The notes below the pieces were generated by a model. That model had not been told where the DNA came from, searched no databases, and saw only the letters and a program-made list of their open reading frames with translations. DNA of 64,000 nt from Anaeromassilibacillus senegalensis. Lineage in GTDB: Bacteria; Bacillota; Clostridia; Oscillospirales; Acutalibacteraceae. Positions within the stretch are counted from its first letter, which is position 1. Each line of letters begins with the position of its first letter. Both the position numbers and the translations under genes were made by a program. Positions 20,391-32,975 of this stretch are shown here, in pieces. Location of the stretch: positions 96,403 through 160,402 of the forward strand of contig NZ_LN868535.1 of the NCBI RefSeq assembly GCF_001261775.1, written 5' to 3'.

Positions 20391-20489
20391 GTTCGCAAGG
20401 GTGCTGGGGTTTGCCCGGCTGAGAGAAAGGCGCTTTACCGCCTTTTAACCTTTTACCTGATCTGGATAATGCCAGCGTAGGGAGCAAGC
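20391..20489 (+). promoter_or_regulatory. TPP riboswitch (THI element)
   Basis: Conserved core blocks are all present in order: GGGTGCTGGGG, GGCTGAGAGA, then ACCTTTTACCTGATCTGG with ATAATGCCAGCGTAGGGA. It binds thiamine pyrophosphate. A terminator hairpin follows at 20499-20530, so TPP should switch off thiT by early termination. Confidence 0.95.
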
Positions 20490-20498
20490 AAGCGTACA

Positions 20499-20530
20499 AC
20501 GCCCCGCGGCATATCGCGGGGCGTTTTTTT
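20499..20530 (+). terminator. Riboswitch-controlled terminator
   Basis: ACGCCCCGCG and CGCGGGGCGT around ATAT-type loop, then seven T. Expression platform of the upstream TPP aptamer. Confidence 0.9.
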
Positions 20531-20608
20531 GCACCCGGATTCAATATCTTCGGCGCCGCCGGCCGGGAACAGGCGGAACGCGGCGTTTGCCGCATTGGAG
20601 GGTAAACC

Positions 20609-21184
20609 ATGAAAAAAGACAGCACCACCGTCATTCTGGTGGAAAGCGCGCTGATGATCGCCCTTTCCGCCGTGCTGGAACTGTTCAAGCTGTGGCAGAT
20701 GCCCATGGGCGGTTCCATCACCTGCGCGTCCGTTCCGCTTGTGCTCCTGTCGTTCCACCGCGGCCCCAAATGGGGGATCGGCGCCGCGTTTACACACAGC
20801 CTTTTGCAGATGCTCCTGCGGTTTGACGTGCCCCCGGCCAAGACCTTCGGCGCCTTCGCCGTTGTCATCCTGCTGGACTACGTGATCGCGTTCACCGTGC
20901 TCGGCGCGGCCTCCTTCTTTGGCAAACCGTTTAAAAACCGCACGGTCAGCGTTGCGGTGGGCACCTGTATTGTTTCTCTGATCCGCCTGCTGTGCAGTTT
21001 TACATCCGGCTGCACCGTCTGGAAGGACTACACCCCGGAGGGCTGGCCCGTGTGGTTCTATTCCCTCTCCTACAACGCAACCTACATGCTCCCGCAGATG
21101 GTCATCACCGCCGTGCTGGCTGTGGCGCTCATCCATGTGCTGGACCGTTTTGACGGGAGGAAGCTCCGTCCCGCCTCCAATTGA
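20609..21184 (+). CDS. thiT: Thiamine transporter ThiT (ECF S-component)
   Basis: 191 residues, family length, six membrane segments. Family marks: ALMIALSAVLELFKLWQMPMGGSIT near the N-terminus with the MPxGGSI motif, and WYSL-like FYSLSYNATYMLPQM near the C-terminus that lines the thiamine site (YNxxY pattern). It captures thiamine and needs the shared ECF energising module (EcfA/A'/T), which is not in this window. Control by the TPP riboswitch upstream supports the call. GGAGGG ribosome site. Confidence 0.93.
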   Translation: MKKDSTTVILVESALMIALSAVLELFKLWQMPMGGSITCASVPLVLLSFHRGPKWGIGAAFTHSLLQMLLRFDVPPAKTFGAFAVVILLDYVIAFTVLGAASFFGKPFKNRTVSVAVGTCIVSLIRLLCSFTSGCTVWKDYTPEGWPVWFYSLSYNATYMLPQMVITAVLAVALIHVLDRFDGRKLRPASN

Positions 21185-21209
21185 CAGAATCCCCGCAAAA
21201 GTGCCGAAA

Positions 21210-21258
21210 GGGCGCGCCGTTTGCTGCTATTTGCATGCCGCGGCGCGCCCTTCTTTTT
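21210..21258 (+). terminator. Terminator of thiT
   Basis: GGGCGCGCCG (21210-21219) pairs with CGGCGCGCCC (21241-21250), then TTCTTTTT. Confidence 0.85.
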
Positions 21259-21282
21259 GTTTCATTCTACTTTTCTCTATGG

Positions 21283-21540
21283 TATAATGACCGCACAGCG
21301 TTACCAAAATCAGAGATTTTGACGCCTGAGCGAATATTGAATCATGCCAGCTGGATGCTTGTTCAAGGAATTGCCGCATTATACGAACCGTATTGCAGGA
21401 AGGGCATGATTGAATAACCCCACTTGGTGACCAGAAGCTTTGCTTTCCGTCATTAAGAAAACATGGGACCATATTAACCATCAATAACGACGGTTTTGGA
21501 CTGTTTCACCGTTCATCAATATGATATAATAATCCTAACA
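21283..21540 (+). promoter_or_regulatory. Two promoters and an inverted-repeat leader before 21559
   Basis: TATAAT at 21283-21288 with TTTCAT 17 bp upstream, and an extended -10 TGATATAAT ending at 21540. Between them ATTGAATCATGCC (21336-21348) and GGGCATGATTGAAT (21402-21415) can pair around a ~53-nt interior. The same arms occur at 30252-30294. Confidence 0.5.
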
Positions 21541-21558
21541 TTTCCAGGAGGTGGAACC

Positions 21559-22734
21559 ATGAAAGTTGTGGATTTGCGCAATGTCTTTGCCAGCTGCAAT
21601 GACCAGCTGATTGAGATCAGCGACCATCTGATTTATTACGCCGAAGAAAAAACCGAAGAGGGCCACAACAGCCTGTTCCTTCTGGAATACAACCGGGTGA
21701 CCCGGCGCGAACGCATCCTGGCCAACTATATATTGGACAAACCCTCCCTGACGCAGCACTATTTCAGCTTTCCGAACGAAATCATTGTGGTATTGGAGGA
21801 CGGCGGCGGGAAAATTGAAATTCTGCGCATCGACAAACTCACCGGCGAGGAGACAAGCTGCGTCGTGCTGAGCCTGGTGGGCAGTTTTTCCGAATGCGCC
21901 GCGCTGGACGAGGGTCGCGTGGTCATCTACACCACGGAGGACGATGACCACACGGAGCTGTTCGCGGCCTACCGCCAGCTGACCGGATATCAGCGCGTAG
22001 CGCTCCTGTTCGATCTGGACGAGGAAGCCTACTACTACATACGGGACCCGCGCATTTGCGCCGCCTCCGCCTGCGAGCTGATCTCCTACGACCTGGACGG
22101 CGAGCGGCAGCTGCTGGTCCTTCAGCCGCACGGCGACGAACACGAAAAGTACAAATGCTACCGGAATATGCGCTGGCTGGGCGAACACGTCAACGACAAT
22201 GTCTGGCTCTGCCCGCTGTTCGATTTCGTCGTGTCCATCAAAGCCGGGGAGGCCCGCACGCCGATGGAACTGATCCTGAGCGCCGGCACCAGCGGCCTGG
22301 TGCGCTATGCCGGTATGAACGACGAAGACCTTTACTTCCGCGTCAAGCACTTCCCCTCCAACGACCAGCGCCTGTGCGCCGTCAGCAAACGCACCGGCAA
22401 GCGGCGCATCGTCGCACAGCTCAACCTGGAGGAGGACGAGCCGGACGCCTTTTTCTGCATCGATACGGAGGATGGCCGCGCCTATAAAATTTCCGACTGC
22501 GGCGACTGCATTGAGGCGGACGGCGTGCTCAATTCCGGCCTGCAGGTACAATACAGCAAGGAACTGGGCGATTTTATCACCTGCGTGGAGGACCGCTTTA
22601 TCATCGCAAAATATATCCTTGCGGACGATACGGATTCCTTTACATTTTATTCTATTTATGACTGTTCCACCCAAAAACAGCTCAGTTTTGAGTGTGCTTG
22701 CGAGGTTAAGTCCGGTACTGTGGTATTATACTGA
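21559..22734 (+). CDS. Hypothetical protein, beta-rich, 391 residues
   Basis: Start at the ATG at 21559 behind AGGAGGTGG. No signal peptide or membrane helix. The chain is a series of short strands with repeating pattern, e.g. DHLIYYAEEK, NEIIVVLEDG, GRVVIYTTED, EDLYFRVKHF and EDRFIIAKYI, each followed by a polar turn. This suggests a beta-propeller-like fold of about six blades (DUF5050/WD-like in style). No catalytic motif. Cytosolic by prediction. Alone between thiT and the large glycosidase; no operon partner. Confidence 0.6.
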   Translation: MKVVDLRNVFASCNDQLIEISDHLIYYAEEKTEEGHNSLFLLEYNRVTRRERILANYILDKPSLTQHYFSFPNEIIVVLEDGGGKIEILRIDKLTGEETSCVVLSLVGSFSECAALDEGRVVIYTTEDDDHTELFAAYRQLTGYQRVALLFDLDEEAYYYIRDPRICAASACELISYDLDGERQLLVLQPHGDEHEKYKCYRNMRWLGEHVNDNVWLCPLFDFVVSIKAGEARTPMELILSAGTSGLVRYAGMNDEDLYFRVKHFPSNDQRLCAVSKRTGKRRIVAQLNLEEDEPDAFFCIDTEDGRAYKISDCGDCIEADGVLNSGLQVQYSKELGDFITCVEDRFIIAKYILADDTDSFTFYSIYDCSTQKQLSFECACEVKSGTVVLY

Positions 22735-22995
22735 AGCGCATTTTTCACAATCCCGAATCATTCCTTCTGGCAACATATCCAATCTTTGTGAACTTTTTTA
22801 AAACCTCTTTACATCGGAAATCGAAACTGTTAGAATACAGGCGTTGAGTTAATTAGATTAACATAATAGTCCACTTTTTCATTTATTTGGATTATCCAAT
22901 CTATGGCAAACCGTCTGCTAGCGGCAGGAAAGGGGGATCGTTTTTACAGCCTATCGCAGACTTGTAAAAAACGAAGGATTTTAAAAGGTATGTGA

Positions 22996-26841
<3,846 letters not shown>

Positions 26842-27015
26842 GATTTTAAACAGGCTGATTCAGAAAACCGTCATGGATGCGTGCTGACCGCAGGTTCATT
26901 GTGTTGCTACCATCGCCTAAAATGGTACTTGCGTAAGCGCGTCCCGGCCGGAATTCCCGGAGCAAAATCCGGCTCTTCACTGCACGGTAACCATTTCATA
27001 ATCTTTCCTATATGT
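26842..27015. other. Intergenic, nothing recognised
   Basis: 174 bp between the glycosidase stop and its terminator. No reading frame with a ribosome site and no strong dyad. Confidence 0.5.
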
Positions 27016-27059
27016 AAAAAGGGGCCGCTGTTCCATTCTGGAACAGCGGCCCCTTTTTT
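27016..27059 (+). terminator. Terminator of the glycosidase gene
   Basis: GGGGCCGCTGTTCC with its complement GGAACAGCGGCCCC around a short loop, then TTTTTT. Confidence 0.9.
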
Positions 27060-27079
27060 CTAATTCTTCGCTTCTACTC

Positions 27080-27486
27080 GCCCTCACCCACAGGCCCACA
27101 TGGGGCCTGACCAACAGACCGCGGCTTATAGAGTCGAAATCTGATTGCAATCCCCGGCTCCCTCGTAAACGCTGACACTGTATCAGAATGTTCGCCCACT
27201 CGTGAATTCAATGCACAGCATTGATAGGAAAGCCGACCTTATTACGTTGCTTACCCTTTTAACCCACAGCACCTCCGTGGGCGTTGCTTTCTTCACCAAT
27301 GCGTAAAGGTCTGAAAAAATGGGATTTCAACCCACAGTATCCATTGGATGCTGACATCCAGCGCATGGAAAGGCCGAGCCATCCCCGCATTTCAACCCAC
27401 AGACCCGCATGGGCCTGACTAAGCGATTAAGACTTCTGAACACTGGCAGGTGGGGATTACACCCCACAATACCCAGCAGTTTTGAC
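27080..27486. CRISPR. Degenerate CRISPR-like repeats, left group (7 units)
   Basis: Units of 31-33 bp at about 27080-27111, 27144-27176, 27205-27237, 27256-27287, 27324-27355, 27389-27419 and 27456-27486, separated by 18-36 bp (mostly 32-36) of unrelated sequence. Consensus ATTTCAACCCACAG, a short hairpin, CTGAC; this resembles type I-C repeats read in reverse. The best units are 27324 and 27389; 27144, 27205 and 27256 are weak. Stems differ between units yet often still pair. No cas gene is nearby. It is either a decaying array or a different hairpin repeat with CRISPR-like spacing. Confidence 0.55.
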
Positions 27487-27656
27487 CAAAGTCCATGAAT
27501 AAAGTTTGCTTGATCAACACCTGTTTCTTTATTCCGGAACCTTATCTTCACCAACGCTGCAGCAGGCGAGCAATTCCGACAAAAACAGAGCGGCATCAAT
27601 GGTACTATCATTTTAAGGAATCGAGCCTCCCACCCGCGTTAAGCAGATGGTAATAA

Positions 27657-27686
27657 TTGACATTTGCTTCCCTTACGGCTTATAAT
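27657..27686 (+). promoter_or_regulatory. Promoter of the antitoxin RNA
   Basis: Perfect TTGACA (27657-27662) and TATAAT (27681-27686) with 18-bp spacing and no reading frame downstream; expected RNA start near 27693. Confidence 0.8.
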
Positions 27687-27692
27687 AAAAAG

Positions 27693-27782
27693 GAAAAGGC
27701 GATACCGTGCAGACGGCTCGTCCTTTGCGTTAGCTGAGAAATAACCGCTTCATTTGGACGTGAGGGCGGTTATTTCTTTTTT
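27693..27782 (+). ncRNA. Antisense antitoxin RNA of a type I toxin-antitoxin pair
   Basis: About 90 nt from the strong promoter to a terminator formed by GAAATAACCGC (27738-27748) and GCGGTTATTTC (27766-27776) followed by six T. Its 3' end overlaps the last codons of the toxin gene on the other strand (27770-27782), so the two RNAs can pair there. This convergent layout with a shared terminator is that of the Fst/TxpA-like families of Firmicutes. Confidence 0.7.
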
Positions 27783-27868
27783 ATGTGAGTGGCTACAGTC
27801 CAGACAAACGTCGCTAAACCCAGCATGACACTGCAAAACTGATAAAGCTCCGGGAATGTAACTTGCAT
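27770..27868 (-). CDS. Holin-like type I toxin peptide
   Basis: 32 residues, MQVTFPELYQFCSVMLGL continuing into a hydrophobic helix and ending in ATHIKKK. One membrane helix and a basic C-terminus are the mark of 'putative holin-like toxin' peptides (relatives of Fst, TxpA and BsrE), which damage the membrane when overproduced. The start at 27868 follows GAGGGAGTGAGG. The stop lies in the antitoxin terminator stem. The pair sits between the two groups of CRISPR-like repeats. Confidence 0.72.
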   Translation of the reverse strand: MQVTFPELYQFCSVMLGLATFVWTVATHIKKK

Positions 27869-28094
27869 CTGCCTCACTCCCTCTCTATGGAGGGAAAAGA
27901 AAACGTCTCCCTCCAGAATCCAGAGGGACCAACCGTCCAATGTCTACTATATCGCCTTTTCTTTATAAGAATACCATATTTTTACAAAATATACAATATC
28001 TTCCTTGCAAAAAGATTTTACAAACAGGATATGGGGCGGTTGTCCTTCCGACTGATCGGAAACACAGATGCTGGAACCCGCGGGCTTCTTCCAC

Positions 28095-28413
28095 ATTTTA
28101 ACCCTCAGGCCCAGTTGGGCCTGGCAAGGAACCTGTCCCGTGTTCGCGGCCTCATCCCAATTTCAATCCACTGGCCCCAAGGAGCCAGACAGCGCAAAGT
28201 GCGTTGCTAAGCATCACATTTCTACGCACAGCACCCATTTGGGCACTGACGAACGCTTTATTTCTACAAGGTTTGTGGAGCCTTGTCCCATTCCGTACAG
28301 AGGGTTTGTCTCTCATCACCCATCGCAAAAATCGCTGAAAACGACACTGTGCAAATCGGGAGTGCGGTTTTGTGATGTGATTTCAACCCACAGGCTCTTG
28401 CATGGAGCCTGAC
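28095..28413. CRISPR. Degenerate CRISPR-like repeats, right group
   Basis: Units at 28095-28125, 28160-28190 and 28218-28250 with 34- and 27-bp gaps, a remnant around 28260-28287, and one well preserved unit at 28380-28413 just before mnmA. Stems: CAGGCCC/GGGCCTG, CTGGC/GCCAG, CAG-CCC/GGG-CTG and CAGGCTC/GAGCCTG. The second unit has swapped the A-T pair for T-A (CAG...CTG to CTG...CAG), a compensated change. Confidence 0.55.
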
Positions 28414-28436
28414 TGCCGGTCCCGTAAGCCGTTTTT

Positions 28437-29507
28437 TCAATCTACAATTGTTCCTCCGCCGAGGACAAGGTCGCCGTCGTAAAAAACGACCGCCTGCCCG
28501 GGCGTGACAGAGCGCTGCGCTTCATCAAAGGTGACACGGACGCGCCCGTTCTCCATGGGGGAAAGCAAGGCCGGCGCCGGCTTTGCCTGATAACGGACCT
28601 TGACCTGCGCGCGGAGCGGCTCGCCCAACACATCAAACGGAATAAAATTTAAATCCTCCGCAACGAGCGTATCCGCATACTGGCTGCCTTCTTCGCCCAA
28701 AGTGATCCGGTTGTGTTCCGCGTCGATATGGGTTACATACATTGGCCTGCCGAATGCAATTCCCAACCCCTTGCGCTGCCCGATGGTGTAATAGGTAATT
28801 CCCAAATGCTTTCCCAGGACGTTGCCATCCTGGTCGACAAAGTCGCCCGCGGGAGCCTTCTCCCCTGTAAACCGCTCCAGAAAACCCGCGTAGTCATTGT
28901 CCTCCACAAAGCAGATTTCCTGGCTGTCTGGCTTGTGCGCAACCTGCAAGCCGGCTTCCTCCGCCATTTTGCGGGCCTCCGGCTTGGTGTACGCGCCCAG
29001 GGGCATCAGGGTATGCGCCAGCTGGTCCTGTGTCATAGAGTACAGCACATAGCTTTGATCCTTGCTGGCAGGCGCTTTTCTCAGCAGCCACCGCCCCTGC
29101 GCGTTCTGCTCAATGACCGCATAATGCCCGGTGGCAATGGAATCGAAGCCCAGCAAACGCGCTTTTTGCAGCATTGCGTCGAATTTTAAATGGCGGTTGC
29201 ACGCGATGCACGGGTTCGGCGTACGGCCCGCGGCGTACTGATCCGCAAAATACTGAATGACGTCCTTTTCAAAGCGATCCGTGAAATTCAACACCAGATG
29301 GTCGATTCCCAGCTGATAGCACACGCGGCGCGCGTCATCGATGTCATCCAGCGAACAGCAGCCGCCCGCGGCGCACTGCTGCATATACGCGTCCGGGCGC
29401 AGGCGCATGGTCACACCCGTCACATCGTACCCGGCTTTTAACAATAAAAGAGCGGCGACAGAACTGTCCACGCCGCCGCTCATTCCCAACATGACCTTAT
29501 TGCTCAT
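28437..29507 (-). CDS. mnmA: tRNA-specific 2-thiouridylase MnmA
   Basis: 356 residues, family length. Adds sulphur to U34 of Lys, Glu and Gln tRNAs using ATP. PP-loop GMSGGVDSSV at 8-17; nucleophilic Cys103 in TPNPCIACNRHLKFD; second catalytic Cys near 199 in DSQEICFVED; tRNA-binding and C-terminal beta-barrel regions follow. The start overlaps the stop of the upstream gene 29504-30079 by 4 bp, so the two are translationally coupled. Confidence 0.96.
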   Translation of the reverse strand: MSNKVMLGMSGGVDSSVAALLLLKAGYDVTGVTMRLRPDAYMQQCAAGGCCSLDDIDDARRVCYQLGIDHLVLNFTDRFEKDVIQYFADQYAAGRTPNPCIACNRHLKFDAMLQKARLLGFDSIATGHYAVIEQNAQGRWLLRKAPASKDQSYVLYSMTQDQLAHTLMPLGAYTKPEARKMAEEAGLQVAHKPDSQEICFVEDNDYAGFLERFTGEKAPAGDFVDQDGNVLGKHLGITYYTIGQRKGLGIAFGRPMYVTHIDAEHNRITLGEEGSQYADTLVAEDLNFIPFDVLGEPLRAQVKVRYQAKPAPALLSPMENGRVRVTFDEAQRSVTPGQAVVFYDGDLVLGGGTIVD

Positions 29508-30079
29508 ACTTCCGGTTCGTCCTCTGCCGCCTCGCCCAAAATATCCTCTTTGCCCGCTGTCACTGTGGGCGGGATCGGATCTGCTTCCTCGGACTCCTCC
29601 GCGGCAAGACGCTCCTCCTCTGCGGCAGCCTCATCGTGCATCAGGTTGATAAAGGGCTTTTCCGCAACGTCGCTTTCCTCTTCGTCGGCGGTCTCTCCGC
29701 TCTGGGCGAGCTCCTGACGCTGTACTTCGTTCAGATCCTCATAATAGGGGCAGATATCGCAGTCATCGTTGCAATCCGCACAGGCGTCGTCTTCCTCTTC
29801 CGTCGGCGCGGTGATCTCGTCCAGCTTGTCAAACGCCTTCCGCATGCGGCGTTCGCTCTCTTCCACCGCCTGGCAGAGCTGTTCGGCCTGCTCGTCGTTT
29901 GCATCCCGCAGATGCTCCATATAATATTTCCCCAGCGCGACATATGCGCGTGCCGTATTCTCACGTTCATTTTTGATTACAACCCGGAGACGGTTAATCA
30001 TCGCGGTTTTGCGATTTTTCTCCACGACATAATCAACTGCCTTGCTGACTTCACTGCCTATCACATTGAAAATATTCAT
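29504..30079 (-). CDS. Acidic coiled-coil protein coupled to mnmA
   Basis: 191 residues from the ATG at 30079 behind GGAGGGG. N-terminal helices (MINRLRVVIKNERENTARAY, about 26-45) continue as coiled coil to about 90; then a Cys cluster, CADCNDDCDICPYYED (about 101-116), that could bind metal, and a very acidic tail. No family recognised with confidence. The ATGA overlap with mnmA suggests a role in the same process, perhaps Fe-S or sulphur handling; this is inference. Confidence 0.6.
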   Translation of the reverse strand: MNIFNVIGSEVSKAVDYVVEKNRKTAMINRLRVVIKNERENTARAYVALGKYYMEHLRDANDEQAEQLCQAVEESERRMRKAFDKLDEITAPTEEEDDACADCNDDCDICPYYEDLNEVQRQELAQSGETADEEESDVAEKPFINLMHDEAAAEEERLAAEESEEADPIPPTVTAGKEDILGEAAEDEPEV

Positions 30080-30216
30080 ACTTTCCCCTCCGGCCCGCTT
30101 AAAGCGGCTATTTACGCACCGATTTTCGGTGAATCTATATTCGTCTTTATTATACCGCAATTTTATCAAAATGAACAGTTAAAAATTTGTAGTACCTGTC
30201 GACCGGTTCCGCCTTG

Positions 30217-30294
30217 TTGTGCGGCGTATGCGATTGTGTTATAATTACATGAATACTGAATCATGCCTGTTTAAACCGGGTATGATTGAATATT
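30217..30294 (+). promoter_or_regulatory. Promoter with a hairpin at the transcript start
   Basis: TTGTGC (30217-30222), 17 bp, TATAAT (30240-30245). The hairpin AATACTGAATCATGCC (30252-30267) with GGGTATGATTGAATATT (30278-30294) begins at the expected first base. The same arm sequence is seen upstream of 21559. Serves 30415 and probably asnB. Confidence 0.6.
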
Positions 30295-30414
30295 ACAATG
30301 CCGCAAACGAATCTTACCTCTTTTGCGGAATAACGAAGATCTATAAAATCATCCTGCACGCAACTTTGTGGTATGATTTTCCTTTATTTATGAAAGACTA
30401 GGATGTGAACGCGC

Positions 30415-31068
30415 ATGTCAACTGAAATCACCAAAGCGGTGAGCTGCCCCCGGTGCGGCGCGGAGGTGGAAACGCCGATGTGGCCGGGTATCAACGCCGA
30501 GGTCAACCCCAACCTGCGCACGCAGGTGCTCAAGGAAACCCTGTTTAACTGGACATGTCCTTCCTGCCGGTACGTTGCGCAGATGGCGTATCCCTGCCTG
30601 TACCACGATAAGGGCCGCAAATTCATGGTCTATCTGATTCCCAACGGAAGCGCGGAAGAACTGGCTCAGCTGGATGTGGACAAGACGTTCCCGCAGATCA
30701 ACTGCGTGCGGAAACGCACGGTCTCCTCTCTGGCCGGGATGAAAGAAAAAATCCTGCTATTTGAATCCGGTATTGACGACCGTGCGGCGGAGCTGGTCAA
30801 GCTGGCGCTTTCCTCCGTGGTGGAGAAGAAGGACGGCAAACCGCCGCGCGAGGGCTATTTTTCCTTCTACGACGAGGACAAAAACCGCATCGGGTTCGTG
30901 TTTTTCTTTGAAGGAAACCCACAGCCTGTTATGAAAACCACCCGCATGGACGCGTATTATAAGGCGTTGGAAATCGTACGGGAGCTCGGTCCCCAGCAGG
31001 ACGGTTTTGCCACCGTAGACAGCGCGCTGGCACAGCTTCTGCTGGAAAAGTATCAGGAAGACGAATAA
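30415..31068 (+). CDS. CpXC domain protein
   Basis: 217 residues. Two CPxC zinc-knuckle pairs, SCPRCG at 9-14 and TCPSCR at about 47-52, mark the CpXC family; a mixed alpha/beta C-terminal domain follows (GYFSFYDEDKNRIGF). Function of the family is unknown; zinc binding is expected. It precedes asnB by 23 bp on the same strand and is probably co-transcribed. Confidence 0.82.
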   Translation: MSTEITKAVSCPRCGAEVETPMWPGINAEVNPNLRTQVLKETLFNWTCPSCRYVAQMAYPCLYHDKGRKFMVYLIPNGSAEELAQLDVDKTFPQINCVRKRTVSSLAGMKEKILLFESGIDDRAAELVKLALSSVVEKKDGKPPREGYFSFYDEDKNRIGFVFFFEGNPQPVMKTTRMDAYYKALEIVRELGPQQDGFATVDSALAQLLLEKYQEDE

Positions 31069-31091
31069 CTGTCATAGAGTGAGGTGCAATT

Positions 31092-32945
31092 ATGTGTGGA
31101 ATCTGCGGGTTCACGGGCGAGATCGTCGACCGTGACAGCGTAATTAAAAATATGACCGACGTCATCACCCACCGCGGGCCGGACAGCTCCGGCGTTTATG
31201 CCGGAGACGGCGTGACGATGGGCTTTCGCCGCCTCTCGATCATCGACATCAGCAGTTCGGGCGACCAGCCGATTTACAACGAGGATAAGACGCTGGCCCT
31301 CACCTTTAACGGCGAGATTTACAATTATCAGGACCTGCGCAAAGAGCTGATCGAAAAGGGCCATCAGTTTTATACCCAGACCGACTCCGAGGTGCTGGTC
31401 CACGGCTTTGAGGAGTGGCAGGAAGGGCTTTTAAACCGATTGCGCGGCATGTTCGGCTTTGCCATCTGGAACACGGTGGATCACAGCCTGTTCCTGGCGC
31501 GCGACTACTTCGGCATCAAGCCCATTCACTATACCCAGGTGGGGGATTCCTTTGTCTACGGCTCGGAGATCAAAAGCATCCTGGAGTTCCCCGGCTTTGA
31601 AAAGAAGTTCAATCTCCACGCGCTGGACAATTACATTTCCTTTGAATATTCCCCTCCCCCGGAGACATTTTTTCAAAACGTCTTCTGCCTGATGCCCGCC
31701 CACTACCTCTGGTACAAGGACGGCAAAGTGACGACGGCCCGCTACTGGGAGCCGCAGTTTGACGCGGACGACAGCATGACCGAGGAACAGGCGGTGGACG
31801 CGATTGAAGAAGTCTTTGAAAACTCCGTCAACGCCCACAAGATTAGCGACGTGGAAGTTGGCTGCTTCCTCTCCAGCGGCGTGGATTCCAGTTATGTTTC
31901 CACCTATTTCAAGGGGCAGAAAACCTTCACCGTCGGCTTCGACTACGGCGAAAAATATAATGAGATCGACTGGGCCAAAAATCTGAGCAAGGAAGTCGGC
32001 TTGGAACACCATTATAAAGTCATTTCCACGGAAGAATACTGGGACAGCATCCGCAAGGTGCAGTACCATATGGACCAGCCGCTGGCGGACGCCTCGTGCA
32101 TCGCGTTGTATTTTGTCTCCAAAATGGCGAGCGAATACGTGAAAGTCGTCCTCTCCGGCGAGGGCGCGGACGAGTTGTTCGGCGGCTACAACATTTACCA
32201 CGAGCCGGACGATTTGGCGGGATACAAGAAAGTCCCGTTGTTTCTGCGGAAATGCCTGGCCGGGATTGCAAAAGCGCTGCCGTTCCGCTTTAAGGGCAAA
32301 AGCTTTTTGATTCGCGGCGCACAGACGATCGAAGAAAGCTTCATCGGCAATTGCAGCATGTTTACCATGGAAGAAAAGCGGAAGCTGCTGAAAAGCGATA
32401 TCCCGATTACCCGCCCGCAGGAGCTGACCAAGCCGTACTACGCGCGCGTGCAGGGCAAGGACGACGTGACCAAAATGCAGTATCTGGACATCAATGTCTG
32501 GCTGGCTGGCGACATCCTGCTGAAAGCCGACCGCATGAGCATGGCGAACTCGCTGGAGCTGCGCGTGCCGTTCCTGGATAAAGAGGTCTTCAACGTGGCG
32601 GCTCACCTGCCGCGCCGCCTGCGCGTCAACAAGGAAAATACCAAATACGCGATGCGCAAGGCCGCGATGCGCCACCTGCCGGACGCGACGGCGAAGAAAA
32701 AGAAGCTGGGCTTCCCGGTCCCTACCCGTGTCTGGCTGCGCGAGCAGAAATATTACGACATTGTCAAGACGGCGTTCACCAGCGACACGGCGAAACAGTT
32801 CTTTAACACGGACGTACTGGTTGCATTGCTGGACGAGCATTTCAACGGCAAATGCGACAACAACCGCAAAATCTGGACGATTTACGTGTTCCTGATCTGG
32901 TATGATATTTACTTTGCGAATCCCGACGGTGTAAACTTAAAATAA
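31092..32945 (+). CDS. asnB: Asparagine synthetase (glutamine-hydrolysing)
   Basis: 617 residues. Makes asparagine from aspartate, glutamine and ATP. Class II amidotransferase domain: nucleophile Cys2 (MCGICGF), THRGPDSSG, NGEIYN and QTDSEV (1 to about 210). Synthetase domain: PP-loop SSGVDSSYVS near 261, FDYGEKYNEID, SGEGADELFGGY near 355-366, and KADRMSMANSLELRVPFLD near 479. GTGAGGTG ribosome site. Members with this sequence are also used in surface polysaccharide or peptide amidation, but asparagine synthesis is the simplest call. Confidence 0.94.
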   Translation: MCGICGFTGEIVDRDSVIKNMTDVITHRGPDSSGVYAGDGVTMGFRRLSIIDISSSGDQPIYNEDKTLALTFNGEIYNYQDLRKELIEKGHQFYTQTDSEVLVHGFEEWQEGLLNRLRGMFGFAIWNTVDHSLFLARDYFGIKPIHYTQVGDSFVYGSEIKSILEFPGFEKKFNLHALDNYISFEYSPPPETFFQNVFCLMPAHYLWYKDGKVTTARYWEPQFDADDSMTEEQAVDAIEEVFENSVNAHKISDVEVGCFLSSGVDSSYVSTYFKGQKTFTVGFDYGEKYNEIDWAKNLSKEVGLEHHYKVISTEEYWDSIRKVQYHMDQPLADASCIALYFVSKMASEYVKVVLSGEGADELFGGYNIYHEPDDLAGYKKVPLFLRKCLAGIAKALPFRFKGKSFLIRGAQTIEESFIGNCSMFTMEEKRKLLKSDIPITRPQELTKPYYARVQGKDDVTKMQYLDINVWLAGDILLKADRMSMANSLELRVPFLDKEVFNVAAHLPRRLRVNKENTKYAMRKAAMRHLPDATAKKKKLGFPVPTRVWLREQKYYDIVKTAFTSDTAKQFFNTDVLVALLDEHFNGKCDNNRKIWTIYVFLIWYDIYFANPDGVNLK

Positions 32946-32975
32946 GCTATTATTTAAAATGTATTTTCACCTTAC

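Noticed and set aside
27060..28440. A functional CRISPR-Cas system
   Set aside because: Repeats are heterogeneous and no cas gene lies within the window.
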